A stretch of 22,781 nt of DNA from Pseudomonadaceae bacterium UBA836 (GTDB lineage: Bacteria > Pseudomonadota > Gammaproteobacteria > Pseudomonadales > Pseudomonadaceae): assembly GCA_002296055.1 (NCBI GenBank), contig DBHE01000245.1:1-22781 (forward strand), in the 5' to 3' direction. Position numbers and translations under genes: made by a program. Below the pieces are notes generated by a model. It did no database searches and was not told the DNA's origin. It saw nothing but the letters and a program-made list of their open reading frames with translations. Position 1 is the stretch's first letter; each line of letters begins with the position of its first letter. Of the stretch, positions 1 through 7,673 are shown piece by piece.

Positions 1-137
1 TTCAGTTCGGGCCAGACCAGTTGGGACGCAATGAAGACGCCCATGGCCATGCCCACGATACCCCAGACCACCGTCATGACGGCGAACTGGCGTACCACCT
101 TATAGTTATAGGCTGTCGGAGTGGTAGCTGTGCTCAT
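1..137 (-). CDS. ccoN: cbb3-type cytochrome c oxidase subunit I (CcoN), N-terminus only
   Basis: The minus strand from position 137 reads [18 protein letters not shown], followed by a hydrophobic segment (about residues 18-40) ending QLVWPEL, then leaves the window after about 45 codons. This start is very characteristic of Pseudomonas CcoN, the haem-copper catalytic subunit of the high-affinity cbb3 terminal oxidase of the inner membrane, which reduces oxygen to water and pumps protons. The ATG has GGAA eight bases upstream. The rest of the gene, and presumably ccoO, ccoQ and ccoP, lie to the left. Confidence in the family is high although only a tenth of the protein is visible; which cco copy (constitutive or oxygen-limited) cannot be told from the protein. 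Confidence 0.87.
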   Translation of the reverse strand, partial: MSTATTPTAYNYKVVRQFAVMTVVWGIVGMAMGVFIASQLVWPEL

Positions 138-476
138 GCGAGATTCCACGGATAGCAGTTGGTTTAATAGGGTTTAAAGCGCTGGCAAGTATGAGGAAAG
201 CCCGCGCGCATTGCAATGACATAGGTCAGTGTCGGAGCGCGTGGCAAGGCCTTTCAAAGGCTTGAAACGGCGAGCTTTTTGCTCTTTTATTGCCTGCTCG
301 CCAAGGCCGCATCACTGTGTTGAATACCCGGTGTGGCTTTACGGCCTGCGCCTCGACCGGCCACAAGGTGGGTCAGCTTTCAGACTAGTCCGCGGCGGGG
401 CTAATGTGAAGGCGCTGGAGCTGGCGGTTTGTGTGACATCATGTCGCACTATCTGGGACCTTATAAAGGAAGAGAC
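138..476. other. intergenic region between ccoN and the hydrolase gene
   Basis: No convincing gene is seen here. An open frame at 229-480 has no ribosome binding site and no recognisable domain. The stretch holds the candidate ccoN promoter (181-229). It also holds a 7-bp inverted repeat, GGCGAGC (269-275) with GCTCGCC (296-302), around a T-rich loop. The promoter of the downstream hydrolase gene must also lie here but I do not recognise it. Confidence 0.5.
181..229 (-). promoter_or_regulatory. possible FNR/Anr-type promoter for ccoN
   Basis: On the minus strand CTGACctatGTCAT (216-229) keeps the TGA-N8-TCA core of the FNR/Anr site (TTGAT-N4-ATCAA) but misses the outer bases. Measured from its centre, a class II start would fall near 181, and CATACT (188-193) sits where the -10 box should be. 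The layout is right but the operator is degenerate, so this is a candidate only. Confidence 0.35.
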
Positions 477-1100
477 GTGAGCGCTGAACTGATTGACCAA
501 CCCAAGGGGCAGGCGTTGGCAACGTTACTGCTGGCCCACGGCGCCGGTGCGCCCATGGATAGCCCCTTCATGAACGAGTTGGCCGCTGCGCTGAGCGCGC
601 GACAGGTGCGCGTGGTGCGCTTTGAATTTCCCTACATGGCCGCACGGCGAGAGGATGGCCGCAAGCGCCCGCCTAATCCAATGCCGGTGTTGGAGAAGAG
701 CATGCGCGAACTGCGCGCGGGCTTGCAGGGCAGGGTATTTCTGGGGGGCAAGTCGATGGGGGGTAGGGTGGCGAGCCAGCTGGCGGCTGAACTGGGTGCC
801 TCGGGCTTTGTCTGTTTTGGCTATCCGTTTCATCCGCCGGGTAAGCCGGAGCGTACCCGCATTGAACACCTGCAGCAGATCAGTTGCCCTGGCTTGATTG
901 TGCAGGGCACTCGCGACCCCTTTGGCAAACCCGACGAGGTAGCCACCTACCCGTTGGACCCGGCTTTGCAGCTGCATTGGTTGGAGTCCGGTGAGCACGA
1001 CTTTCGGCCCCTGAAGTCCAGCGGCCTGACACAGCAGGCGCTGATAGAGGAAGCGGCGGCGGTGGCGGCGGGGTTTATGGCGGCGGCTAGCCGCCGCTAG
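477..1100 (+). CDS. alpha/beta-hydrolase of the KANL3/Tex30-like family
   Basis: A 207-residue cytosolic hydrolase of unknown substrate. The early motif LLAHGAGAPMDSPFM (about 18-32) forms the oxyanion region. The nucleophile elbow is GGKSMGGR with Ser93. Acid and base candidates are Asp147 in GTRDPFG and His174 in SGEHDFRPL. This set and the length match the short bacterial alpha/beta-hydrolases related to dienelactone hydrolase. I chose GTG at 477 because AAAGGAAGAG ends just upstream with ideal spacing. In-frame TTG 429 and ATG 441 lack such a site and would add residues not expected in the family. The gene is followed at once by a strong terminator, so it is probably transcribed alone. 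Confidence 0.82.
   Translation: MSAELIDQPKGQALATLLLAHGAGAPMDSPFMNELAAALSARQVRVVRFEFPYMAARREDGRKRPPNPMPVLEKSMRELRAGLQGRVFLGGKSMGGRVASQLAAELGASGFVCFGYPFHPPGKPERTRIEHLQQISCPGLIVQGTRDPFGKPDEVATYPLDPALQLHWLESGEHDFRPLKSSGLTQQALIEEAAAVAAGFMAAASRR
1080..1097. repeat. perfect 18-bp palindrome at the 3' end of the hydrolase gene
   Basis: GCGGCGGCTAGCCGCCGC is its own reverse complement and encodes the last residues of the hydrolase, ending one base before the stop codon. It is partly a product of low-complexity Ala/Arg codons, so it may be incidental. Confidence 0.6.
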
Positions 1101-1101
1101 C

Positions 1102-1133
1102 GGCAAGCCTCAAGCCGCAAGCTACAAGCAAGC
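1102..1133. repeat. heptad repeat NNCAAGC, four tandem copies
   Basis: GGCAAGC, CTCAAGC, CGCAAGC and TACAAGC follow each other exactly at 1102-1129, and one more CAAGC overlaps the end (1129-1133). The repeat sits between the hydrolase stop codon and its terminator. Short AAGC-rich heptad runs recur between genes in Pseudomonas genomes (general recollection, not checked). Confidence 0.7.
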
Positions 1134-1161
1134 CCGCGCGGTTGCGAAGCGCGGGTTTTTT
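1133..1161 (+). terminator. rho-independent terminator of the hydrolase gene
   Basis: Arms CCCGCGC (1133-1139) and GCGCGGG (1149-1155) pair perfectly around a 9-base loop and are followed directly by six T residues. Confidence 0.88.
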
Positions 1162-1249
1162 CTTTGGGGCGGCGAATGGCAGAGGAACTTGTAGGAAGCA
1201 CTTGACGCCGCCACCGCCGAACTCACCCTGATTACGCTTGCAGCGGCGC

Positions 1250-2956
1250 TTAGAGTCCCAACGCCGCCGGTGCAATCGCGGAGGACATCGTGCCCCAGCG
1301 GCGCCCCTTGACGAAGATCGGTACGTAGAGCACAAAGATGACCGTGCTGGTGCCCGGCAGGACGAAGGTCCCCATGTTCAGGTAAGTGCAGCTTGCCATG
1401 ATGCGCAGGTCGGATTCGCTGGTAACGGCAAAGCGCTTGTAATTACTGCGCGCCGCGTCAACGCGCGGATCGCCGGTTGGCGGTTGAGACGAGGCGCTGC
1501 GGCTGGTCGGCAGGTATCCTTTCTCGTTGACCGCAGCGGTGTACACGATGCCGTCCTTGCCGCCCTTATCCCATTCGTCCAGTAGCGGGCGAATACGCTC
1601 AATAAAGGCGTCGGCCCAGCGGGTGTCGTGCTTCGGCGGGTTGGTGTTGGCGATGGGCGTGTACTGCTGGTCGAACAGGTCCACGCCGCTGTCGGCCAGC
1701 GCATCAAGGCGCTGCTCGATATCCTTGCGGCGACCCATGAGCACTTCGGTGACGGCTTCCAGCTGACCCTCGCCAAGGCGGAAGCCGGCCAGGGAGCGCA
1801 GCGCCAGATTAGTGTTATCGCGCAGGGCATCGGCCTGTGTGTGGGTAGCTTCCATGTGCTGGCTGATGGTCAAGCTCAAGTCACGGATCTCGCCGCCGTG
1901 CTGCAGGGTTTCGGCGTTGGTCGCGGTCAGCTCCTCTAGCGCACTGCTGACCATCAGCAGGTCATCGTTGGCACGCTGGAAGTCGTCAACCATGGCGTCG
2001 AACTGGTCTGCCGCGCTGCTGACAGCCAGGCCCGTGGCCTCGGTCTGTTCCAGCATGCCCTGGGTTTGTGCGTCGGCGCCGGCCATTGCGCTGGTCATCT
2101 GTTCCATCAGTTGGCTGATCTGTTCTGCCGCGTTGCCGACTTTGAAGGACAGGTTGCGTACTTCATCGGCCACCACTGCAAAGCCGCGCCCTTGCTCGCC
2201 CGCACGAGCGGCTTCGATGGCGGCGTTCAGTGCCAGCATGTTGGTTTGCGCAGAAAAGTCCTGCACGGTGGTGAGGATGTCGCGGATCTTTGCCGAGGTG
2301 GCGTTGAGCGCGTTGACGTTGTCCTGGAAGCCGCTCATGGCGCCGCTGATCTGCTGCATTTTGTTGCGCGCATCGCCCATCTGCTCGCGCGATTGACGGG
2401 CCACCTCCAGATTACGGGTGTTGACCTCGGTCACGCCGGTAGCGCGGTGCGAGATGTCCTGCAGGGCACTGGTGGTCTGCTCGCTGGCGTGGAAGATCAG
2501 CTCGGAGAGTTGCTGCTGGCTTTTGGCGTCCCGGGCAGCCTGTTCGGCCAGCAGTCGGCTGTTGGCCGAGGCCAGTGCGGTGCCCAGGCTGTTGTGTTGC
2601 AATTCGAGCATGATGCCGCGCAGGCGCTCGTTCAGCTTGGCGTACTGCTGGGTGGCAGGGTCATCGCTGCGCTTTTCATCGTTCAGGCGCAGGTCGATCT
2701 GTTTGCCGTTGATGCGGCTAAGGGTGCTGGTCAGCGAGCCCGTACTGCCTCCCGCGCTACGCAGCTGCCAGGTAAATGCCAGGGTGGGGATCAGCATGGC
2801 CAGAGCAGCCCAAAACAACGCACCGTTGGTGCTGAGCAAAATGGCAGCAAACAGAAACAGCTCGCACACCACCAGACCGGCCAGGGGGAGTAGCCCTCTT
2901 GTGCCGTTTGCTGGAGTGGGAGACGAAAGCGCCTCGGAATGGGGGTCGGATATCAT
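1250..2956 (-). CDS. methyl-accepting chemotaxis protein with a C-terminal sensor-like domain
   Basis: A 568-residue chemoreceptor. Two adjacent hydrophobic segments (about 21-42 and 46-64) are joined by only a few residues, so there is almost no periplasmic domain. A coiled-coil signalling region follows. Its conserved hairpin tip is at about 234-270 ([20 protein letters not shown], then [15 protein letters not shown]), the part that contacts CheA and CheW. After the signalling helices a globular tail (about 425-568) contains [17 protein letters not shown] and [11 protein letters not shown]. These resemble the C-terminal LPTHN/SQPLTGD...RGRHWGG ligand domain known from some cytoplasmic-sensing receptors, though with changed residues. 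I chose ATG 2956 because GGAGAG lies five bases upstream; an upstream in-frame start at 3073 has no support. Ligand unknown. Confidence 0.88.
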   Translation of the reverse strand: MISDPHSEALSSPTPANGTRGLLPLAGLVVCELFLFAAILLSTNGALFWAALAMLIPTLAFTWQLRSAGGSTGSLTSTLSRINGKQIDLRLNDEKRSDDPATQQYAKLNERLRGIMLELQHNSLGTALASANSRLLAEQAARDAKSQQQLSELIFHASEQTTSALQDISHRATGVTEVNTRNLEVARQSREQMGDARNKMQQISGAMSGFQDNVNALNATSAKIRDILTTVQDFSAQTNMLALNAAIEAARAGEQGRGFAVVADEVRNLSFKVGNAAEQISQLMEQMTSAMAGADAQTQGMLEQTEATGLAVSSAADQFDAMVDDFQRANDDLLMVSSALEELTATNAETLQHGGEIRDLSLTISQHMEATHTQADALRDNTNLALRSLAGFRLGEGQLEAVTEVLMGRRKDIEQRLDALADSGVDLFDQQYTPIANTNPPKHDTRWADAFIERIRPLLDEWDKGGKDGIVYTAAVNEKGYLPTSRSASSQPPTGDPRVDAARSNYKRFAVTSESDLRIMASCTYLNMGTFVLPGTSTVIFVLYVPIFVKGRRWGTMSSAIAPAALGL

Positions 2957-3053
2957 GCGTCTCTCCACGGGCGCTGGGTTTGTTGTTATAGCGATACGCT
3001 GCAGAGCGGCCTGATTTCTTCTAATTTGGCCGCACTGCACGCTGCTAGTCAGA

Positions 3054-3079
3054 ATATCGGCGCCAATTCTCAAATTCGA
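3054..3079 (-). promoter_or_regulatory. candidate FliA (sigma-28) promoter for the chemoreceptor
   Basis: On the minus strand GCCGATAT (3054-3061) matches seven of eight bases of the sigma-28 -10 element GCCGATAA. TCGAATTT (3072-3079) matches five of eight bases of the -35 element TAAAGTTT, but with a 10-base rather than 11-base spacer. Chemoreceptors are commonly FliA-dependent, which supports the call. The -35 is weak. Confidence 0.4.
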
Positions 3080-3085
3080 TAGGAC

Positions 3086-3111
3086 AAAAACGCCATAGTT
3101 AATGGCGTTTT
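3086..3111 (-). terminator. rho-independent terminator of the TRAP membrane genes
   Basis: AAACGCCAT (3088-3096) and ATGGCGTTT (3102-3110) form a 9-bp stem with a 5-base loop. Read on the minus strand the stem runs into TTTTT (3086-3090). It lies 5-30 bases past the dctM stop codon. A short T run on the other side could also give weak plus-strand termination. Confidence 0.8.
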
Positions 3112-3115
3112 GTTA

Positions 3116-4399
3116 TCAGTCCTGGGCTAGAGAGGGTAACCACAGGGATATCTCGGGGAAGAGTATCAACAATACCGTGGCGAACAGCAGGATGAAGATA
3201 AAGGGTGGGGTGCCGCGAATGACATCAAAGTAGGGCCGGCGGAAGATCGCCATGGCGGTGAAGATGTCACAGCCGAAGGGTGGCGTCGCCGAGCCGATAG
3301 CCGCCTGCAGGGTGACGATAACGCCCACGTGCACCGGGTCCAGCCCCGCTGCCTCAACCGCTGGTTTGAACAGCGGGGTGAGGATCAGGATGACCACGAT
3401 GGGGTCGACAAACATGCAGCCTATAAAGAAGGAAACGGCAATCAGTGCCAGCACCATGATTGGGCTGTCGCCGATGCTGGCGATCACTGGGTCCAGAATC
3501 GCCTGCGGAATGCCGGCAAAGGAAATGGCATAGGTAAAGGCGTTGCCGGCGGCGACCAGAATAAACACCACGGCGGTGATCAAGCCGGTTGAGAGCGCCA
3601 CATCCCACAGCTCGCGCAGCTTCACCGCGCGCAGAATGACGACCTCCAGAACCAACGCATAAAGCACGGCGATCGCAGCCGCTTCGGTGGGGCTGAACAG
3701 GCCGCCGTAAATACCGCCCACCACCACCAGCGGGAAGCCGAGCGGCAGTACCGCCTTGCGTAGCGCCAACAGCCGGGTGGCCCAATCGCTCTTTGGCTCC
3801 GGCGCAATGCCCATGCGGATGGAGGCGATCCAGCAATAGATGGAAAACAGCAGCAGGATCAGCAAGCCCGGAATGATACCGGCTATAAACAGGTCGCCGA
3901 TTGATGAGCCGGAAATGACCCCGTAGATGATCATGCCGATACTTGGCGGAATCAGCAGGGCGATATCGCTGGCGTTGATGATTAGCGCAATGCTGAAGGT
4001 GTCGGAGTAGCCTTTTTCCAGCAGCTTGGGCCGCATGGGGCCACCCATGGCGACTACGGTAGCCTGTGTGGAGCCGGAGACGGCGCCAAACAGCGTACAG
4101 CTGGCAGCAGTGGTGATTGGCAGACCGCCGCGCAAGTGGCCGACAAAACTCTGCACCAGATCCAGCAGACGGTTGGCAGTGTGGCCTCGGGTCATCAGGT
4201 CGGCAGCAAAGATAAACAGCGGCACAGCTGCCAGTGCCCAGGACTGCACGCCGCTGATCATCTGGCCCATCAGCAGGCTGACGTTGCCCAGGTCGATGAC
4301 CAGAAACAGCAACATTAGCGCCGCCACCAGCAGCGGCACCATCATCGGAAAGCCCAGTGCCAGCAGCACGATCATGGTTATGAAGGTCAGGGTAAGCAT
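3116..4399 (-). CDS. TRAP transporter large permease subunit (DctM family)
   Basis: A 427-residue, strongly hydrophobic inner-membrane protein, the usual DctM length, with about twelve membrane segments. Family signatures visible are NASDIALLIPPSIGMIIYG (about residues 145-165), GGIYGGLFSPTEAAAIAVLY in the middle, and IGSATPPFG near the C-terminus. DctM forms the transport channel of tripartite ATP-independent periplasmic systems, importing organic acids or related solutes with sodium. I chose ATG 4399 (MLTLTFITMIV), the typical family N-terminus. The open frame continues to 4537 but the extra 46 residues overlap the end of dctQ and are not membrane-like. It starts 16 bases after dctQ, so the two are co-transcribed. 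Substrate not deducible. Confidence 0.93.
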   Translation of the reverse strand: MLTLTFITMIVLLALGFPMMVPLLVAALMLLFLVIDLGNVSLLMGQMISGVQSWALAAVPLFIFAADLMTRGHTANRLLDLVQSFVGHLRGGLPITTAASCTLFGAVSGSTQATVVAMGGPMRPKLLEKGYSDTFSIALIINASDIALLIPPSIGMIIYGVISGSSIGDLFIAGIIPGLLILLLFSIYCWIASIRMGIAPEPKSDWATRLLALRKAVLPLGFPLVVVGGIYGGLFSPTEAAAIAVLYALVLEVVILRAVKLRELWDVALSTGLITAVVFILVAAGNAFTYAISFAGIPQAILDPVIASIGDSPIMVLALIAVSFFIGCMFVDPIVVILILTPLFKPAVEAAGLDPVHVGVIVTLQAAIGSATPPFGCDIFTAMAIFRRPYFDVIRGTPPFIFILLFATVLLILFPEISLWLPSLAQD

Positions 4400-4415
4400 G
4401 GGTCCGTAGCCTTGG

Positions 4416-5009
4416 TCAGAGTGCGCCGTCGTCCGGAATCGCGTCGTATTCATCCTTCTCGGTGAAGGAGCGGTAAACCTCGGGTGAGATGAGGTTGCGT
4501 ACGGCAGTAAGCACAAACTGAATGCCCGCCAGCACAAAACCGACGGGGGCGGCGAGGTAAGGAATCCACAGCGGAATTTGTAGGGCGGAGGACGTACGAC
4601 CGCGATCGTGGATGGTCATCACGTAAGCAGCGGCGTGCCAGGCCAGGTAAAACATCAGCGCGGCGGTGCCCAGCGCGATAAGGATCATCAGCACCTTGCG
4701 CGGCTTGCCACTGAGCTGATCAAAAAACGCCGACATGCTGATGTGCCGTGCGCGGCGTACGGCGTAGCCGAGCCCCGCGAAGGTCATGATGATCAGGCTG
4801 ATCTGGGTTAGCTCAACCTGGCCGGTTACGCCGTTACCCAGCAGCTGTCGGCCCAGTACGTGCACGATCAGCAGGCCAGCCAGAAACAGCACGCTGCTGC
4901 CCAGAATGATTTTTTCCACCCACTCGGTAACGCGGTCTACCGCGCCCAGCAGACGTAGCAGCAGCGAGCTGCTCGTGTGGCTTGCCGACGGCTCGGCTGG
5001 CTGGGGCAT
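4416..5009 (-). CDS. TRAP transporter small permease subunit (DctQ family)
   Basis: A 197-residue inner-membrane protein with four hydrophobic segments (about residues 36-58, 72-90, 107-130 and 142-165). The charged motif AVRRARHISMSAFFDQLS between segments two and three is typical of DctQ. DctQ pairs with DctM and docks the substrate-loaded binding protein. The start at 5009 is preceded by AGGAAAAA. A second ATG at 5013 is out of frame, so the sequence ATGCATG is start-like twice but only 5009 opens the long frame. First gene of the dctQM unit, divergent from the binding-protein gene across 233 bases. Confidence 0.9.
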   Translation of the reverse strand: MPQPAEPSASHTSSSLLLRLLGAVDRVTEWVEKIILGSSVLFLAGLLIVHVLGRQLLGNGVTGQVELTQISLIIMTFAGLGYAVRRARHISMSAFFDQLSGKPRKVLMILIALGTAALMFYLAWHAAAYVMTIHDRGRTSSALQIPLWIPYLAAPVGFVLAGIQFVLTAVRNLISPEVYRSFTEKDEYDAIPDDGAL

Positions 5010-5144
5010 GCATTTTTTCCTGTGTGGCTATTTATTTCCGGGCTGACCAGCAGGACGGTATCGGCATGGCTCTGGCTTGCAGTGTCTCGAAGTGGACGCT
5101 GTAGTCAGAATGCGATCTGGTCCGGTATTTTGGCGCCTTTTTTG

Positions 5145-5205
5145 ACCTTAACCCATCTAAAAGGCATTTGCACGGCGTGGACATGCGGTTGTGCTGTGTT
5201 AAGGT
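5145..5205. repeat. 8-bp inverted repeat pair in the TRAP intergenic region
   Basis: ACCTTAAC (5145-5152) and GTTAAGGT (5198-5205) are exact reverse complements with centres 53 bp apart, close to five helical turns, upstream of the binding-protein gene. It could be a two-site operator, but an 8-mer pair can occur by chance in 230 bp. Confidence 0.3.
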
Positions 5206-5242
5206 TCGTGAGGAATCCAGAACAGTTGATAAGGAGTGTTCC

Positions 5243-6391
5243 ATGAATTGGCGCAATGGATGTATTGGTGCGGCAGCAATCATGCTGGCAGCGTGCGGGT
5301 CCGAGGAGGAGCCAGCGGCATCGAATACCGCCCCTGCAGCGGAGGAGCCCACCGCGGCTGCCGAAGTCGAAACCGAAACATGGGGTTTTGCCCTGGAAGA
5401 GATTGATGGCAGCGTGCAGTACGAATACGGCGCCAAGTTTGCCGAGCTGATCAAGGAGAAGACCGACGGCGCGGTAGAGGTCAAGCTCTATCCGTACGGC
5501 CAGTTGGGTGGCCTGACTGACATTTACGATCAGGTGCAGTCCGGTGCGGTGCAGTTTGCCTTTGGCTCCGGTTTTCTCGGCGGTACCGTCCCGGAGTCAC
5601 AGCTGTTCAGCCTGAACTTCGTGCTGACCGACGACGAGAAGACCAATACCGAAATTCTCAACGACCCGGCCTTCCGCAAGAACGAAGACCTGGTTGCCTC
5701 CTATCGTGATCGCGGCCTGCAGCCGCTGGCCATCGTGCCGGAAGGCTGGCAGGTGTGGAGCGCCAACAAGGCGGTTCGTAGCCCTGAGGACTTTGATGGC
5801 CTGGCGATCCGCACTATGGATAACCGTCTGCTGCGCGAAACCTACAGCGCTTACGGCGCCGCCCCGACCACCATGGAATACGGCGAGCTGTTCAGCGGTA
5901 TGCAGCTGGGCCAGCTGGACGGCAACATCCAGCCGGTGTTTGCTCACCAGGAGATGGATTTCTACAAGGTTCAGGACTATCTGATCTTTGCCAACCAGGC
6001 GCAGTTCATCGCCACCTTCATGGCCAACAGCGACTGGTATGACGGCCTGAGCCAAGAGCGCAAGGATGTTGTGGAGGAGGCTGTGGTTGAGCTGGTGCCG
6101 TGGATTCACGACGTGCAGACTCGCCTGAATACCGAGCGTCTGGACATCATCACCGAGAACAGTGAGATCGAACTGGTGTATCTGACTGCCGAAGAGCGTG
6201 AGGCCTTCCGCGAGCGCAGCTTGCCGGTGCGCGATGTGTTCGCCGAGATGGTGGGTGAGCGCGGTACTCGCCTGATGAACACCCTGATTGAGCAGGTAGA
6301 GCAGGCCGACGCTGCCAAGGTGGCTCCGGCTGAGGAGTCCGGCGACGAGGCTGAAGAGGCTGACGCCGAGCCGCAAGCCGACGCTGCCTGA
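5243..6391 (+). CDS. TRAP transporter substrate-binding protein (DctP family), lipoprotein
   Basis: A 382-residue solute-binding protein. The N-terminus carries a lipobox, MLAAC with Cys18, then a spacer rich in Glu, Ala and Pro (20-46) before the binding fold starts at ETWGFALEE. Gly19 and Ser20 after the lipidated cysteine contain no inner-membrane retention Asp, so an outer-membrane anchor is predicted. The DctP core is visible in VEVKLYPYGQLGG (78-90), GLAIRTMDN with the conserved substrate-binding Arg190, and GELFSGMQLGQLDGNIQP (214-231). The last 25 residues are strongly acidic. AAGGAG lies six bases before ATG 5243; in-frame upstream starts from 5168 lack support. Most DctP proteins are soluble and periplasmic, so the lipid anchor and acidic tail are unusual. 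It presumably feeds the divergent DctQM. Confidence 0.9.
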   Translation: MNWRNGCIGAAAIMLAACGSEEEPAASNTAPAAEEPTAAAEVETETWGFALEEIDGSVQYEYGAKFAELIKEKTDGAVEVKLYPYGQLGGLTDIYDQVQSGAVQFAFGSGFLGGTVPESQLFSLNFVLTDDEKTNTEILNDPAFRKNEDLVASYRDRGLQPLAIVPEGWQVWSANKAVRSPEDFDGLAIRTMDNRLLRETYSAYGAAPTTMEYGELFSGMQLGQLDGNIQPVFAHQEMDFYKVQDYLIFANQAQFIATFMANSDWYDGLSQERKDVVEEAVVELVPWIHDVQTRLNTERLDIITENSEIELVYLTAEEREAFRERSLPVRDVFAEMVGERGTRLMNTLIEQVEQADAAKVAPAEESGDEAEEADAEPQADAA

Positions 6392-6417
6392 TCAGTTGCG
6401 GTGACAGGTTGTACCTA

Positions 6418-6448
6418 GCGGCCCGCCGGCCTACCGGCGGGCCGCTTT
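6418..6448 (+). terminator. hairpin terminator after the TRAP binding-protein gene
   Basis: A perfect 12-bp GC-rich stem, GCGGCCCGCCGG (6418-6429) with CCGGCGGGCCGC (6434-6445), encloses a 4-base loop and is followed by TTT. The T run is short but the stem is very stable. Confidence 0.7.
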
Positions 6449-6507
6449 GCGTTGGGCTGTACTGCTCGGTAGCATAGCGGCCTCTTTATCTTGTTCGGAA
6501 TCCCGCC

Positions 6508-7599
6508 ATGTCGACCCTTGATCGCGCTGCCGTTGAACAGGCTCTGGCCCAATACCAGGACCCTTACCTGAAAACCGACCTGCTGAGTTGCGGCTGCCTG
6601 CGCCGCCTGGAGATCAATGGTGGGCAGGTTGAAGCGGAGCTGGTGCTGGGCTATGCCGCTGGCAGTCTGGTCGGTGGCATTGCGCAGATGCTGCAAATGG
6701 CGGTGGAGAATGTTGATGGTGTGACCTCAGCCAGGGTCAGCGTGCGCTGCGAGATCGAGGCTGGCGCGGTTCAAGGGCAGGTGGCAGCACTGGCCAACGT
6801 CAAGAACGTGATCGCCGTAGCCTCTGGCAAGGGCGGGGTGGGTAAATCCACCACGGCTGCCAACCTGGCTCTGGCACTGGCGCGAGAGGGTGCCAAGGTC
6901 GGGATGCTGGATGCTGACATCTACGGCCCCAGTATGGGTCTGATGCTGGGCCTGGCCGAAGGTACACGGCCGGAAACCCGCGAAGGCAAATGGTTTGTGC
7001 CGCCCCGCGGGCACGGCATTCAGGTCATGTCGATGGCATTTCTGGTGGATGACAACACGCCGGTGGTCTGGCGCGGGCCGATGGTGTCCGGCGCGCTGAT
7101 GCAACTGCTGACGCAGACCGCCTGGGATGACCTGGACTACCTGGTGGTAGACATGCCGCCGGGTACGGGTGACATTCAGCTGACCCTGGCGCAAAAGGTG
7201 CCGGTGACCGGCGCTGTGATCGTGACCACGCCGCAGGACTTGGCTTTGCTGGACGCCAAGAAGGGCATTGGTATGTTCGAGAAGGTGAATATTCCGGTGC
7301 TTGGTGTTGTTGAAAACATGGCCATTCATATCTGCTCAAACTGCGGTCATGCCGAGCATCTGTTTGGTGAGGGGGGCGGTGAGCGCCTGGCCGCGCAATA
7401 CAATGTCGAGCTGCTCGGCTCCATGCCGCTGTCGATGATGATTCGCGAGCAGGCCGATGGCGGCAAGCCTACTGTGGTGGCTGAGCCGGAATGTCAGATC
7501 AGCATGGTTTATCAGGACATGGCGCGCCACGCCGCGGCGCGCATTACGGCGCTGAATGGCGCCGGCGGTATGCCGGAGATCAGCATCAGCGAGGATTGA
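6508..7599 (+). CDS. apbC: iron-sulfur cluster carrier ATPase Mrp/ApbC
   Basis: A 363-residue cytosolic P-loop ATPase that carries and transfers iron-sulfur clusters to apoproteins. An N-terminal MIP18/DUF59-like domain (about 5-82) precedes the deviant Walker A motif SGKGGVGKS (106-114), with the signature Lys of the MinD/Mrp class. LDADIYGPSMG (about 135-145) is the switch region and VVDMPPGTGD contains the Walker B aspartate. The CxxC pair Cys276/Cys279 in HICSNCGH is the cluster ligand site of the dimer. Length and N-terminal domain match Pseudomonas Mrp. ATG 6508 has GGAA eight bases upstream. It is followed by dcd, the order also known in P. aeruginosa. There metG lies on the other side of mrp, and here a TRAP gene takes that place. 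Confidence 0.95.
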   Translation: MSTLDRAAVEQALAQYQDPYLKTDLLSCGCLRRLEINGGQVEAELVLGYAAGSLVGGIAQMLQMAVENVDGVTSARVSVRCEIEAGAVQGQVAALANVKNVIAVASGKGGVGKSTTAANLALALAREGAKVGMLDADIYGPSMGLMLGLAEGTRPETREGKWFVPPRGHGIQVMSMAFLVDDNTPVVWRGPMVSGALMQLLTQTAWDDLDYLVVDMPPGTGDIQLTLAQKVPVTGAVIVTTPQDLALLDAKKGIGMFEKVNIPVLGVVENMAIHICSNCGHAEHLFGEGGGERLAAQYNVELLGSMPLSMMIREQADGGKPTVVAEPECQISMVYQDMARHAAARITALNGAGGMPEISISED

Positions 7600-7673
7600 T
7601 GCCGGTCTTTTGTCATTGCCTATAACCCGGTAACATGCTGGCTCTTTTTCGTACAGATCACTCAGGACCCACC

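Noticed and set aside
229..480. 83-codon open frame between ccoN and the hydrolase gene
   Set aside because: No ribosome binding site, Cys/Arg-rich composition unlike a folded protein, no recognisable domain, and it overlaps the true GTG start of the hydrolase.
1628..2893. Long plus-strand open frames opposite the first chemoreceptor
   Set aside because: Shadows of the high-GC minus-strand gene; translations are low-complexity mirrors of its coiled coil.
5070..5135. Possible sigma-54 promoter in the TRAP intergenic region
   Set aside because: CGGCATGGCTCTGGC and TTGGCGCCTTTTTTGA keep only part of the -24 or -12 element. Dct systems can be RpoN-dependent, but the match is too poor and no DctB/DctD genes are nearby.
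5597..6376. 259-codon minus-strand open frame opposite the TRAP binding protein
   Set aside because: The plus-strand gene is clearly real, with lipobox and family motifs; the reverse frame shows none.
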